Below, in pieces: positions 53,168-61,899 of a DNA stretch of 64,000 nucleotides. This stretch comes from Labilithrix luteola (GTDB lineage Bacteria; Myxococcota_A; Polyangia; Polyangiales; Polyangiaceae). The first letter of the stretch is position 1, and every line of letters starts with the position of its first letter. The notes under the pieces are model-generated. The model worked only from the letters and a program-made list of their open reading frames with translations. It had not been told where the DNA came from and made no database searches. Location of the stretch: contig NZ_CP012333.1 of the NCBI RefSeq assembly GCF_001263205.1, positions 10,211,501 to 10,275,500 on the forward strand. The letters run 5' to 3'. The translations under genes were made by a program, and so were the position numbers.

Positions 53168-54757
53168 TCATGCCGCAATGCGACCTCCTCGAATGCGGGC
53201 AGCAAGCCTCGACGCCGCGAGCTTGCTCATGCCCATGATCGAGTGCTGAGGATTCACACCAAGGTTCGTAGGGAAGACACTCGAGTCGACGACGAAAAGA
53301 CCTTCCGTGTCGTGAACGCGGAAGTCGGGATCGACGACGGAGCTCGAGGCATCGTGCCCCATGCGCGCGGCGCCGAAGAGGTGCGTCGCGATGAAATTGT
53401 ACGCCCGAGGATCGAGTGGAGCCTCGTCCACCAGCGCCACCTCGTCAATCGATCGCAGGATGCTCGGTACTCCGAAGATGCTCGGCCAAACCTCCCGCGC
53501 GCCAGCCTCGAACATCATGCGGGCGATGAGCGCCGTCGCTTTGCGGGCCGCGCGCAGGTCGTCCTCCTCGACGGAGTAGCGAATGCGGTCGCCACCTCCC
53601 CATGCTTCGCCGACCGTGCCTTCGGCGCGCGAACGAACCTGGGCGGCCCAGACCGCCACGTGTCCGAACTGCGCGAGACGCGAGCCGAGCTCGTAACCGA
53701 CGCCAGGCAAGCGCGCCCCTGCCAGATGAGGCGGCAGCGAGATCGTCTCCAGCTTGAAACGATCGGTGGATCGGAAATGGATGCTCTCGGCGCCTTGCGT
53801 CGCGCCGAACGTCATCTCGATGGGACGGTCGAAGAGGCCGCCCAGCGAGAGCGCCGGGTGCACCTGGAAGTGCCTGCCGAGCGCGCGGCTTCGCACGCCG
53901 CTCCGGCGGAGAATGTTCGGCGTCTGCACGGTGCTCGCCGCAACGACGACGGCATAGCGCGCATGAACGGTCACGTGATGGCCGGTCGCCGAACGCGCCA
54001 GCACCGAACGCGCTCGTCCCCCACGGACGTCGACCCGCTCGACGCGGCACGAGGTGAAGATGCGACCGCCCCGCGCGAGCGTCCACGGCACGTACGTCAC
54101 GCTCATGCCCTGCTTGGCGGCGTGCGGGCAGCCCGTGAGGCATTGGCCCGATCCTTTGCACCCGCGATCGTAGCGGCGCATCGGTTGGGTCACGATCCCG
54201 CGCCTCTTGGCTTGTTCGACGAAGAGACGGTTGTTCTCGCCGAGCACCTCGTCCGAGACCTCGCTCACGCTGAGATCGCGCTCGAGCGCATCGAACTGCG
54301 GTTCGAGCGCGCGCATCGTGATGTGCGTTCCGAGGCCGAATCGCGCATGCCATTCGTCGACGACGTCTTCGGGGATCCGCCACGCGATGGCGGAGTTCAC
54401 GAGCGTGCTCCCGCCGACGCAGCGGCCCTGGAGCACCGGCATGAAGGCCTTGCCGCGGAGCATCTGCAGGCCGGACATCCGCATGACGCGGCTGAAGACG
54501 TCGTGGACGTCTTCCTGCATGTCCCGCGTGCGCATCCAAGGGCCTTCTTCGACGATGCCGACGGAGAGCCCTGCGCTCGCGAGCGTGTACGCGGCGGTAC
54601 CCCCCGCCGCTCCCGAGCCGACGACGACGACGTCGAAAATGTCGTCGATCGCTCGCGTCAGCGTCTCGCCGTCGACGACCGCGCCTTCGGGTAGCGCGTC
54701 GTCGACGTGATGGGGCTTGCCGGCGTGCTCATGCCCGTCATTCGGCCGCGTGCTCAT
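53168..54757 (-). CDS. GMC-type FAD oxidoreductase
   Basis: 529 residues. N-terminal FAD site (DVVVVGSGAAGGTAAYTLASAGLSV), GMC-type block GRCVGGSTLVNSAIAWR and the C-terminal DSSVFPTNLGVNPQHSIMGM with the catalytic His and Asn region. A Cys cluster (CKGSGQCLTGCPHAAKQG) is present, as in long-chain alcohol oxidase- and cholesterol-oxidase-like members. Its substrate is unknown, likely an alcohol or lipid-like compound. The start at 54757 follows GGAGGGA. It overlaps the upstream gene by 20 bp. Confidence 0.9.
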   Translation of the reverse strand: MSTRPNDGHEHAGKPHHVDDALPEGAVVDGETLTRAIDDIFDVVVVGSGAAGGTAAYTLASAGLSVGIVEEGPWMRTRDMQEDVHDVFSRVMRMSGLQMLRGKAFMPVLQGRCVGGSTLVNSAIAWRIPEDVVDEWHARFGLGTHITMRALEPQFDALERDLSVSEVSDEVLGENNRLFVEQAKRRGIVTQPMRRYDRGCKGSGQCLTGCPHAAKQGMSVTYVPWTLARGGRIFTSCRVERVDVRGGRARSVLARSATGHHVTVHARYAVVVAASTVQTPNILRRSGVRSRALGRHFQVHPALSLGGLFDRPIEMTFGATQGAESIHFRSTDRFKLETISLPPHLAGARLPGVGYELGSRLAQFGHVAVWAAQVRSRAEGTVGEAWGGGDRIRYSVEEDDLRAARKATALIARMMFEAGAREVWPSIFGVPSILRSIDEVALVDEAPLDPRAYNFIATHLFGAARMGHDASSSVVDPDFRVHDTEGLFVVDSSVFPTNLGVNPQHSIMGMSKLAASRLAARIRGGRIAA

Positions 54758-55241
54758 GGGGGGTCCCTCCGAACATCCGAGGAGACTTCCTGGCACGAAT
54801 CATACGAAGCTCGACGAGCTTGCCCGGCCCTCGATGGGGCGACACCATGCGCGCGCGTACCGAGGGCGAACGCGCGTAGAGCAACGTTCCGATCGACTTG
54901 AGAGAAATGACGAGCTGACGAATCACGTAGAACGGGCTCGCCACGAGCCGTTCGAGAAGCCGCACGCGTTCCGACGTGGGCAGTGACGCGATGGTCCCGA
55001 GCCTACGGAACGTGAATATCGGCGCGAAAGCGACCATCCATACGGCGAGCCGCAGGCCGAGCGATTGCTCGAGGGGAACGTCCACGAGCAGGTCGTCGAA
55101 GAACCGTGCCGGATGCAGCTTGACGATGCCATGCGGTAACCGCGGGGCAGAAGGCACCGTGAGCGCAGAGGGCTCGGGGAAAATCGCGTCGAAGGCCGCA
55201 TCGGTCCAGGCGAGCTCGAACGAACGAAGACGCGGCCTCAT
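54738..55241 (-). CDS. Conserved-looking protein paired with GMC oxidoreductase, function unknown
   Basis: 167 residues with one hydrophobic stretch (LAVWMVAFAPIFTFRRLG), suggesting a membrane-associated protein. Other features: FFDDLLVDVPLEQSLGLRL and SPFYVIRQLVISLKSIGTLL. No family recognised with confidence. It starts 5 bp after the GntR gene and its end overlaps the GMC start by 20 bp, so the three genes are co-transcribed. A small partner subunit of the oxidoreductase is possible. Confidence 0.7.
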   Translation of the reverse strand: MRPRLRSFELAWTDAAFDAIFPEPSALTVPSAPRLPHGIVKLHPARFFDDLLVDVPLEQSLGLRLAVWMVAFAPIFTFRRLGTIASLPTSERVRLLERLVASPFYVIRQLVISLKSIGTLLYARSPSVRARMVSPHRGPGKLVELRMIRARKSPRMFGGTPHEHAAE

Positions 55242-55246
55242 GCAGT

Positions 55247-56143
55247 TTACCTCCCTTTGATGCCCTTTTTCGGCGTGCGGCGCACAGCGGCGTCACGCTT
55301 GTCGGTAGGCTTCTTCGGCGTAGTGTCGGCGGGCGGCGCCGTCGACACGGCCTGCCGGGGACTGCTGCCAGTTCCGTACCCATGGCGACGGAGCCAGTCG
55401 TCGTCGATCGCCGTCAGGACACTCTGCACCGCCGTGCGCGCGGTATTGCCGTCCCCTGCGCGCACCAGCTCGATGACCGCGGCGTAAAAGCCCGTCCCTG
55501 CTTCACGGCGATCGTAGAGGGTTGCGACGAGCGACGGCTGCTCTTCGGGAAATCGCGCGAAGGAATTCAAGATGAGCTCGATGCCGACGTTGCGGGCCGC
55601 CCGTGCCATGGCGCGTTGGAACGCGAGGTCGCCGCGGGCATACGCGATCGGGTCATGAAGGCGCGTTGCCTGCTCGTCCGCGATCCGTTGCAGCGCGGCA
55701 AGGTCTTCGTTCGTGCGCCGTTCGCACGCGAGCGCGACCGCCTCGGCCGCCAGAATGCGACGGATCTCGAGCAGCGATGTCAGCAGCTCGAACCACGCAG
55801 GCTCTTGCGGGTCGAGAGAGCTCATCACCATCCCGAGCGCTTCCACGCCGGCACGCTCGCGCCAAGGCGCGACCTCCGTGCCCGAACCGTGGCGCGTCGT
55901 CACGAGACCCATCGCCTCGAGTCGCGCCAGCGCCGCGCGCAAGGTCAAGCGGTTGACCCCGAGCGCGAGCGAGAGCTCTCGCTCCGAAGGCAAACGCGAC
56001 CCCGCTGCGAGCCGCCCCGCGAGAATCTCGGTGCGCAGCCGATCGGCGACGGCATCGACGACGCTCGAGCGTGCGACCGGCCCGAGAACCGAAAGAGTGT
56101 CGACCGGCTCGTTGGACTCGCTGGAAGGAGGGGGTTTCTTCAT
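55247..56143 (-). CDS. GntR/FadR-family transcriptional regulator
   Basis: 298 residues from ATG 56143. Winged HTH with LPSERELSLALGVNRLTLRAALARLEAMGLVTTRHGSGT, and a C-terminal FadR/FCD-like helical domain (EPAWFELLTSLLEIRRILAAEAVALA). FadR-like members sense acyl or carboxylate ligands. A TGGTTCAACCA palindrome, matching the FadR-type TGGT/ACCA box, lies 13-23 bp before the start, so autoregulation of the operon with GMC oxidoreductase is likely. A TTG start at 56167 is less likely because it would overlap the operator. Confidence 0.9.
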   Translation of the reverse strand: MKKPPPSSESNEPVDTLSVLGPVARSSVVDAVADRLRTEILAGRLAAGSRLPSERELSLALGVNRLTLRAALARLEAMGLVTTRHGSGTEVAPWRERAGVEALGMVMSSLDPQEPAWFELLTSLLEIRRILAAEAVALACERRTNEDLAALQRIADEQATRLHDPIAYARGDLAFQRAMARAARNVGIELILNSFARFPEEQPSLVATLYDRREAGTGFYAAVIELVRAGDGNTARTAVQSVLTAIDDDWLRRHGYGTGSSPRQAVSTAPPADTTPKKPTDKRDAAVRRTPKKGIKGR

Positions 56144-56155
56144 CGGCTCATCAAG

Positions 56156-56166
56156 TGGTTCAACCA
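56156..56166. promoter_or_regulatory. FadR-like operator TGGTT-C-AACCA
   Basis: A perfect 5-1-5 palindrome with TGGT/ACCA ends lies 13-23 bp upstream of the GntR start. FadR sites in the family have the core TGGTCnGACCA. It is probably the site of autoregulation. Confidence 0.6.
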
Positions 56167-56399
56167 ATTATGCGCACAACGCGTGCCGCCGCAATACGGC
56201 TGCGCAAACGTCTTCGCGCCGGACGTTGGCCAAGCTGGAGCGTGTCCGTCGTTCGGATGCCGCGAGGCTAGACGAGACTAGAGCAGGCATCGTTTGGGCG
56301 GAGCGACGATTTCGGACGACCTTGCTTTGACGCAAGCGCTCGAGGTCTTGCGCTTCGCACGTGAGGGACGAGCCGCAAGCTCGTATCCTGCCCGTCCCG

Positions 56400-57434
56400 A
56401 TGATCGACCTTCGCAGCGATACCGTCACCCGTCCCACCCCCGCGATGCGTGAAGCGATGGCCCGCGCCGAGGTCGGAGACGACGTCTTGGGCGAGGATCC
56501 GACCGTGCGGGCGCTCGAGGAGGAAGTCGCGAAGGTCGTCGGTAAGGAAGCCGCGCTCTTCGTCACCTCGGGCACCATGGGCAATCAGCTCGCCATCGCT
56601 CTCCACACGCGCCCTGGTGACGAAGTCATCGTGGGCGAGGGCGCCCACGTCGTGTTCTTCGAGAGCGGCGCAGGGCCTGCCCTCTCGGGCGTCCAGTTCG
56701 CCATCGCCGGCGCGGGCGGTCTGTTCGACGTCGCGGCGATGGAAGAGCGCGTGCAGGGCGGCGCCTACTGGTCGCCGCGCACGAGCCTCGTCTGCGTGGA
56801 GAACACGCACAATCGCGCGGGCGGCCGCGTCTTCCCGCAGGCCGACGCAATCGCCATCGCCGAAGCTGCCAAAGCGCGCGGACTCGGCGTCCACCTGGAC
56901 GGTGCGCGCATCTGGAACGCGAGTGCGAAGACGGGCCTTTCGCCGCGAGAGCTCTGCGCGCCGTTCGACACCGTGAGCGTGTGCTTTTCGAAGGGGCTCG
57001 GTGCCCCGGTCGGCAGCGCGCTCTGCACGACGAGAGAGAACGTCGAACGCGCGCGACGGCTTCGGAAGATGTGGGGTGGCGGCATGCGCCAGGCGGGCAT
57101 TCTCGCCGCCGGCGCGCTCTACGCCCTCACGCATCACCGCGATCGGCTCGGCGAAGATCACGCCAAGGCCACCATTTTCGCGGAGCACGTGGCGCGCGTC
57201 GCGGGGGCTCGCGTGGACCTCGCCGGTGTCGAGACGAACATCGTCAACGTCGACCTCGATGCGGCCATGACGGCCGACGCCGTCGCCTCCGCCGCGCGGA
57301 AGCTCGGCCTGGCGATCAATCCTTCCGGTCCACGGCGCCTCCGTGCCGTGACGCACCTCGACGTGTCCAGCGCCGAGATGGTGCAGGCGGCCGACATCCT
57401 GCGTCTCGCGATCGAAGAGGTAAGGCGGGCATGA
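56400..57434 (+). CDS. ltaE: Low-specificity L-threonine aldolase
   Basis: 344 residues. PLP-dependent enzyme that cleaves L-threonine/L-allo-threonine to glycine and acetaldehyde. The start MIDLRSDTVTRPTPAMREAM, VGDDVLGEDPTV, TSGTMGNQLA, and the PLP-Lys block SVCFSKGLGAPVGS are all diagnostic. The catalytic His segment (EGAHVVFFESG) is present. It overlaps the downstream TPR gene by 4 bp (ATGA), so they are coupled, although no functional link is obvious. Confidence 0.95.
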   Translation: MIDLRSDTVTRPTPAMREAMARAEVGDDVLGEDPTVRALEEEVAKVVGKEAALFVTSGTMGNQLAIALHTRPGDEVIVGEGAHVVFFESGAGPALSGVQFAIAGAGGLFDVAAMEERVQGGAYWSPRTSLVCVENTHNRAGGRVFPQADAIAIAEAAKARGLGVHLDGARIWNASAKTGLSPRELCAPFDTVSVCFSKGLGAPVGSALCTTRENVERARRLRKMWGGGMRQAGILAAGALYALTHHRDRLGEDHAKATIFAEHVARVAGARVDLAGVETNIVNVDLDAAMTADAVASAARKLGLAINPSGPRRLRAVTHLDVSSAEMVQAADILRLAIEEVRRA

Positions 57435-58555
57435 AGCGAGCGTCGGCCCTTCTGCTCGCGGCACTGGTCGGCGGCGCCTGCGCTCCGAATCGGGGCGAAG
57501 CGTACGAGAAATCGCTGGCGGAGGCGCGGCGTGCCATTCACGCGGGTCACTTCGATCAGGCCGCCACGCACTTCGACGAGGCGAGCAAGTCGGCAAGGAT
57601 CCCGCGTGATGCAGTCTACACACGTTACGAGGCGGCGCTCGCGTGGGCCCGTTCGGGGAACGTCGGGCGCGCACGAAGCGAGCTCCACGCCATCGCTCAG
57701 GCGAGGCCCGCAAGCGAATACTCGGCGCAAGCCGCCTACAAGGCGGCGGAGCTCACGCTCGGCGTCGACGAGGAAGCGGGCTATCGCGAGCTCGAGCAGG
57801 TGATCATCGACTATCCGCAGAGCGGCGTGGCGCGCGTCGCCCTCGGGCGTATCCTTCGGCACGACGAAGAGACGGGCGGTGAGGCGGCTGCCCTCGCCCG
57901 GCTCGAGCGACTCGCGCCGCGGATCGTCGAGCCGGACAAGGATCCCAAAAACGTCGGCATCACCGAGGCCATCGTCTACGAACGCGCCAAGCGTCTCGCG
58001 GACCAGGGAAAGACGGTGGAAGCACGCGACGCGATGCTCGACGTCGCGAATCGCTGGCCCTACCCGTTCGGGGCCTATTTCGACGACGCGCTCTTCCGCG
58101 CGAGCGAGCTCGAATCGAAGCTCGGGCACCCGCAGAAGGCCATCGAGCATCTCGAGCGCCTTCTCTCGCACCGCGAGAGCTCGTCGATGCTGGGCACCTA
58201 CGAGCGACCCCGCTACTCGCCCGCCATGTTCCGCATCGCGGACATCTACGAGAACGACCTGCACGACCGCGGGAAGACGCGCGAGACCCTGCACCGCTTC
58301 TACAAGGAGTTCACCACGTCACCGCGCCGCGCCGAAGCGCTCTGGCGTGAGGCGGACCTCTGGCGCAAAGACGGAAACACCGAGGTCGCGTGCGATCGCC
58401 TCGCGACCCTGACCAAGGAATTTCCGGATTCGCGCTACGTGCCGTGCGCGCCGCTCGACTGCCCGAACCTCAAGCGCCCCGAGAAGAGCAAGGCGCCGAA
58501 GGAATGCCACGCGTACATCACGCGTGAGCCGGGCAGCGAGCGGAGCGACCCCTGA
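57431..58555 (+). CDS. TPR/YbgF-like lipoprotein
   Basis: 374 residues with lipobox VGGACAPN. TPR-like helices recur: EARRAIHAGHFDQAATHFDEA, YERAKRLADQGKTVEARDAML, LESKLGHPQKAIEHLERLL. The overall layout resembles outer-membrane lipoproteins involved in complex assembly (Tol-Pal YbgF/BamD-like), but there is no specific match. Stop codon lies inside a CCCCTGAG/CTCAGGGG inverted repeat (58549-58581). Coupled with ltaE by an ATGA overlap. Confidence 0.8.
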   Translation: MKRASALLLAALVGGACAPNRGEAYEKSLAEARRAIHAGHFDQAATHFDEASKSARIPRDAVYTRYEAALAWARSGNVGRARSELHAIAQARPASEYSAQAAYKAAELTLGVDEEAGYRELEQVIIDYPQSGVARVALGRILRHDEETGGEAAALARLERLAPRIVEPDKDPKNVGITEAIVYERAKRLADQGKTVEARDAMLDVANRWPYPFGAYFDDALFRASELESKLGHPQKAIEHLERLLSHRESSSMLGTYERPRYSPAMFRIADIYENDLHDRGKTRETLHRFYKEFTTSPRRAEALWREADLWRKDGNTEVACDRLATLTKEFPDSRYVPCAPLDCPNLKRPEKSKAPKECHAYITREPGSERSDP

Positions 58556-58603
58556 GCGAACGGACGTCCGTCCCTCAGGGGCACCCTAGATATGTGAGCA
58601 ACG

Positions 58604-58639
58604 AAAAAGGGGAAGACGGGATCGCGCCCCATCTTCCCC
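58604..58639 (-). terminator. Terminator after the acidic-tail gene
   Basis: On the minus strand the stem GGGGAAGA (58632-58639) pairs with TCTTCCCC (58609-58616) and is followed by TTTTT (58608-58604). The spacer of 15 nt is long but the T-run is good. Confidence 0.75.
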
Positions 58640-58680
58640 TCCCAACGTGACGAGCTGCGGCCTAGCCGCGAGCCGAAGAC

Positions 58681-59100
58681 TCAGTCGTCTTCGGCTTCCT
58701 CTTCCTCGTCCTCATCCTCGTCGTCTTCGTCCTCGTCGTCCTCGTCGAGGTCTTCGTCTTCGTCCTCGTCGTACTCTTCGAGGCTCTCTTCGTTTTCGTC
58801 TTCGGCCTCTTCGGCCGCACCCTTCTTTTCGAACTTCACGTCGACGCCGATGTCGCCGAGTTGCGCATCGAGAAGTTCGAAGAGCTCGTCCACGTCGTCG
58901 CCCGACCACTCGTCGAGCATCTCCGTGAGGAACTCGTAGAAGTCACCACTGTCGAGACGACGCTCGATCTCCTCCACCTGCTCTTCGGTGAAGGCTTCGA
59001 GGATGTCCTCGCGCAGGGTCTCGGTGTCCCCTTCCTCGATCGCATCCTGCGCCGAGAGACGAATCTGCCGAACCGCACGTTTATCGAGAACGATCTCCAT
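58681..59100 (-). CDS. Small protein with a very acidic C-terminal tail, function unknown
   Basis: 139 residues. The N-terminal 85 residues (MEIVLDKRAVRQIRLSAQDA, LEAFTEEQVEEIERRLDSGD) look helical and globular. The last 45 residues are almost entirely Glu and Asp (EDEDEDLDEDDEDEDD). Acidic tails are seen in nucleic-acid or chaperone-interacting proteins, but no family is recognised. The start at 59100 is the first Met of the globular part. Isolated gene. Confidence 0.8.
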   Translation of the reverse strand: MEIVLDKRAVRQIRLSAQDAIEEGDTETLREDILEAFTEEQVEEIERRLDSGDFYEFLTEMLDEWSGDDVDELFELLDAQLGDIGVDVKFEKKGAAEEAEDENEESLEEYDEDEDEDLDEDDEDEDDEDEDEEEEAEDD

Positions 59101-59274
59101 CAGTCTTTCTCCGAGATTCCGGGAGCCAGCGAACGCCACGAATACGCAAAGGCATCGGGCGCTGTCAACGCTCTCTCGGGCGAGATCGTCACGAAGATTT
59201 GTTTCGCCGATTTGCAAGCCTCCCCGAACGGTCTCGGTTGCAGCGCGTCAACGGCCCGAGGTTATGATGCACAC

Positions 59275-60123
59275 GTGGCGTCCGGAGTACGGCTGAGCCT
59301 CCGCATTTCACATCGTATTTTTCGATACGATGTCGCGATCGGCGTGCTCGCGTCCTGGGCCGCAGCGACAGCGTTTCTCGTCCCCTCCGAAGCGCGATCA
59401 CAACCTGCGACCGCGGTTCCGGCCGCGCCCGAGCCCGACGGCGGCGCACCCACCCCTACGACGGCAACGCCTCCGCCGGGCACCGAAGGCGAGCCCGCGG
59501 CGCCCTCCATCGCGCAACCGGAGTCGACCACGCCGATCTCGCGCACGATCCAGGACTTCGAACGCGCACCGCCTCCGCCGACGAACGTCGTGTACCTCCA
59601 GTACGGCGTCGCGTTCACGGCGGAAGTTCTCAGCTCCGCGGGCGCGATCTGTAGCAACACCACGGTGCCGTGCATTCTCGGCACGGGCGGCGGCATCACG
59701 ATTCGCGCAGGTTGGCGGGGGACCGGCTCGCTCTACATCGGCGGCGCATACGCGTTGTCGAAGCAGGATCCGAACAAGCTGCTTCGACTCGCGATCCTCC
59801 AGCAGGCACGCGCCGAAGGGCGCTACTACCTGATGACCGGGCGCGATACGGAGCCGTATCTGATGCTCGGCCTCGGGGTTGCGGGCTACGGCAACGAGTG
59901 GAGCGTCGACACCTACGGGCCGGCGGCGTCGTTGGGTGCGGGCATCGAGGCGCAGGTGACCCGACGCACCGTGGTCGGGGTCGCTGTCGGCTACCGCGTC
60001 CTTCACTTCAACAGCTTCACGGACACCAGCGGTGCCGATCGCGAAGCCGGAATCGCGCAATTCGTGGGGCTCGATCTCGTGCTCGAACAGCGAGATCCGA
60101 TCTTCACCGAACGCAAGCGCTGA
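59275..60123 (+). CDS. Outer-membrane beta-barrel-like protein, function unknown
   Basis: 282 residues from a GTG start. A signal peptide (GVLASWAAATAFLVPSEARSQ), a Pro/Ala-rich linker (PTPTTATPPPGTEGEPA), and a C-terminal part of short beta strands (VVYLQYGVAFTAEVLSSA, YLMLGLGVAGYGNEWSVD, RRTVVGVAVGYRVLHFNSF) suggest an OMP-like barrel. The start is uncertain because no clear ribosome binding site is found. No family recognised. Confidence 0.7.
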   Translation: MASGVRLSLRISHRIFRYDVAIGVLASWAAATAFLVPSEARSQPATAVPAAPEPDGGAPTPTTATPPPGTEGEPAAPSIAQPESTTPISRTIQDFERAPPPPTNVVYLQYGVAFTAEVLSSAGAICSNTTVPCILGTGGGITIRAGWRGTGSLYIGGAYALSKQDPNKLLRLAILQQARAEGRYYLMTGRDTEPYLMLGLGVAGYGNEWSVDTYGPAASLGAGIEAQVTRRTVVGVAVGYRVLHFNSFTDTSGADREAGIAQFVGLDLVLEQRDPIFTERKR

Positions 60124-60214
60124 ATGCAGACCTCGCGAAGGTCCTCGAAGGGCCGCGCTTTGCGACAACGCTGCTTGACGGTCCGTCGCACGTGATGTCC
60201 CATCCGGAAAGCGA

Positions 60215-61881
60215 ATGACGTGCACGACGTGCGGCCGCGAGAACCCACCGCACCTGACGTTCTGCCAGGAGTGCGGGCAACGACTTGGGCCCCGAATCGC
60301 GCCGCCGACGCCCCCCATCGGGCTCGGCGCGGAGTATTCGGCGCCAGTGGCGCATGCCATGAAAGCAGGCGAAGCACCGCCTCCGTGGCTTGCGCCGACC
60401 GCACCCGCGGAGCCTCCCGTGGCCGCTCCGCAAGCGCCACAAGCCCCCCCCGCGACGACGGCTCCTGTCCGCTGTCGCGTCTGTGAGACGCCGAACGCGG
60501 CTGGCCTTCGCTACTGCACGTCGTGCGGAAGCACGCTCGAAGCGCCGCCGCCGGTGACCACGGCCAAGCCCCAGGGCACGCTCGGTCTCGCGGCGCATCC
60601 CGCGCATCCCGCCCCGTCCGGCCCGTCGGCTCCTCCGCCAGCGCAGGCGGCCCCGCGGTCGCGCCGGCACCAGGTTTTCCTGCCATCGCGCCGAATCGCG
60701 TGGTGGAGCTCGGTGGCGGAAGCCCTGCGCCGGCTCGCGCACCACGCACGTGCGGGCGATGCCGCGGAACGGTCGACCCGGGCGCGCAGTTCTGCAAGTT
60801 CTGCGGCGCGCCGCTCGCCGACGCCGAGCCTGCCGTCGAACGGCCGCCCGTCGTTGCTCGCCCCGCAGACGTCGCTCCGCTCCTGCCCCACGAGCGCCTG
60901 GAGCTGCCGAAGGCTGCCCCGAACGCGACGCCGCCGCAGCCGGCTGAGGCCTTGGTTCGCCCCGCGACGGCACCGACACCCGCGGTCGCCCCGCCGGCCA
61001 CATCTCCCCCGGCCCAGCCTGCCCAGCCTGCCCAGCCTGTCCAGCCTTCGGCACCGCGGGCGCTGACGCGAGGTCGGCTCGTCGTCATCGCCAAAAGCGG
61101 CGCGGACGGCCCGAGCTACCCGGTCGGGGACACGCTCGATATCGGCCGAACGGAAGGCAATGTCGTCGTCGGCGAGGATCCGTATCTCTCACCACGTCAC
61201 GTCCGGATCGCGTGGACCGGTACAAAACTCGTGCTGCGGGATCTCGCGAGCACGAACGGCGTGTACCTCCGGCTCTCTCCAGCCCGGGACATGAACGCGG
61301 TGCGTCGCACCCCAGGTGGGCGGGGCGCTCACCCGGAAGCTGAGGCGTCCAGTGAGGTCGCCGTTCCGCTCCAGGACCAAGATCTGATACTCGTCGGACA
61401 ACAGGTCTTGAAGTTCGAGGTCGTCCCCAACAGCTTCGATGCAGGACTCGGCCCCGCGGTCGAGCACAGTACCCTCTTGTTTGGCTCTCCAGCCGCTCCA
61501 AGGTACGCTCGGCTTGGTCAGCGGACCGTCGAGGGGATCACCCGCGACGTTTACTACGTTCGGAAGATGGAGACCGTGCTCGGCCGAGAGTCGGGGGATA
61601 TCGTGTTCACGGAGGATCCGTTCCTCTCGCGAAGGCACGCGGCCGTGCGCGTACTCGGCCGTGATGGCGCTCCCCTCGCCCCGAGCGCCAAACCGACCGC
61701 GGAAGGCGAGATTCAGTTCGCCCTCGTCGACCTTGGTTCTTCGAACGGCACCTTCTTGCGCATCCGTGGAGAGGTCGATCTGGTGTCCGGAGATCACTTT
61801 CGAGTTGGACAGCAGCTGTTCCGAATTGACTTCGAGGCCCCCGGCCAGCGCGCCGGCGATGACGGCGTGAGAGCCGGTTGA
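60215..61881 (+). CDS. Zinc-ribbon and double-FHA protein, reading frame interrupted by an apparent one-base deletion
   Basis: The first part (from ATG 60215, frame 1) has two zinc ribbons, CTTCGRENPPHLTFCQECG and CRVCETPNAAGLRYCTSCG. After about 60650 the coding continues in another frame with a third ribbon (CGRCRGTVDPGAQFCKFCG), a Pro/Ala linker (PAQPAQPAQPVQP) and two FHA domains (DIGRTEGNVVVG...SPRHVRI...STNGVYL; VLGRESGDIVFT...SRRHAAV...SSNGTFLRI). A single C added to the CCCC at 60651-60654 would join the frames smoothly, so it is either a sequencing error or a real frameshift. FHA domains bind phosphothreonine. The gene ends just before the PP2C gene, so the two likely work together. 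Confidence 0.82.
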
Positions 61882-61899
61882 AAGGATGAGGGTTTGCTC

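Noticed and set aside
51341..54694. 1117-codon plus-strand open frame
   Set aside because: It lies opposite the PEGA kinase and the GMC oxidoreductase, and the translated sequence is Arg/His/Glu-rich with no motif.
60640..60660. Programmed -1 frameshift site in the FHA gene
   Set aside because: No X-XXY-YYZ slippery heptamer with a downstream hairpin is evident; a simple missing C explains the frame change better.
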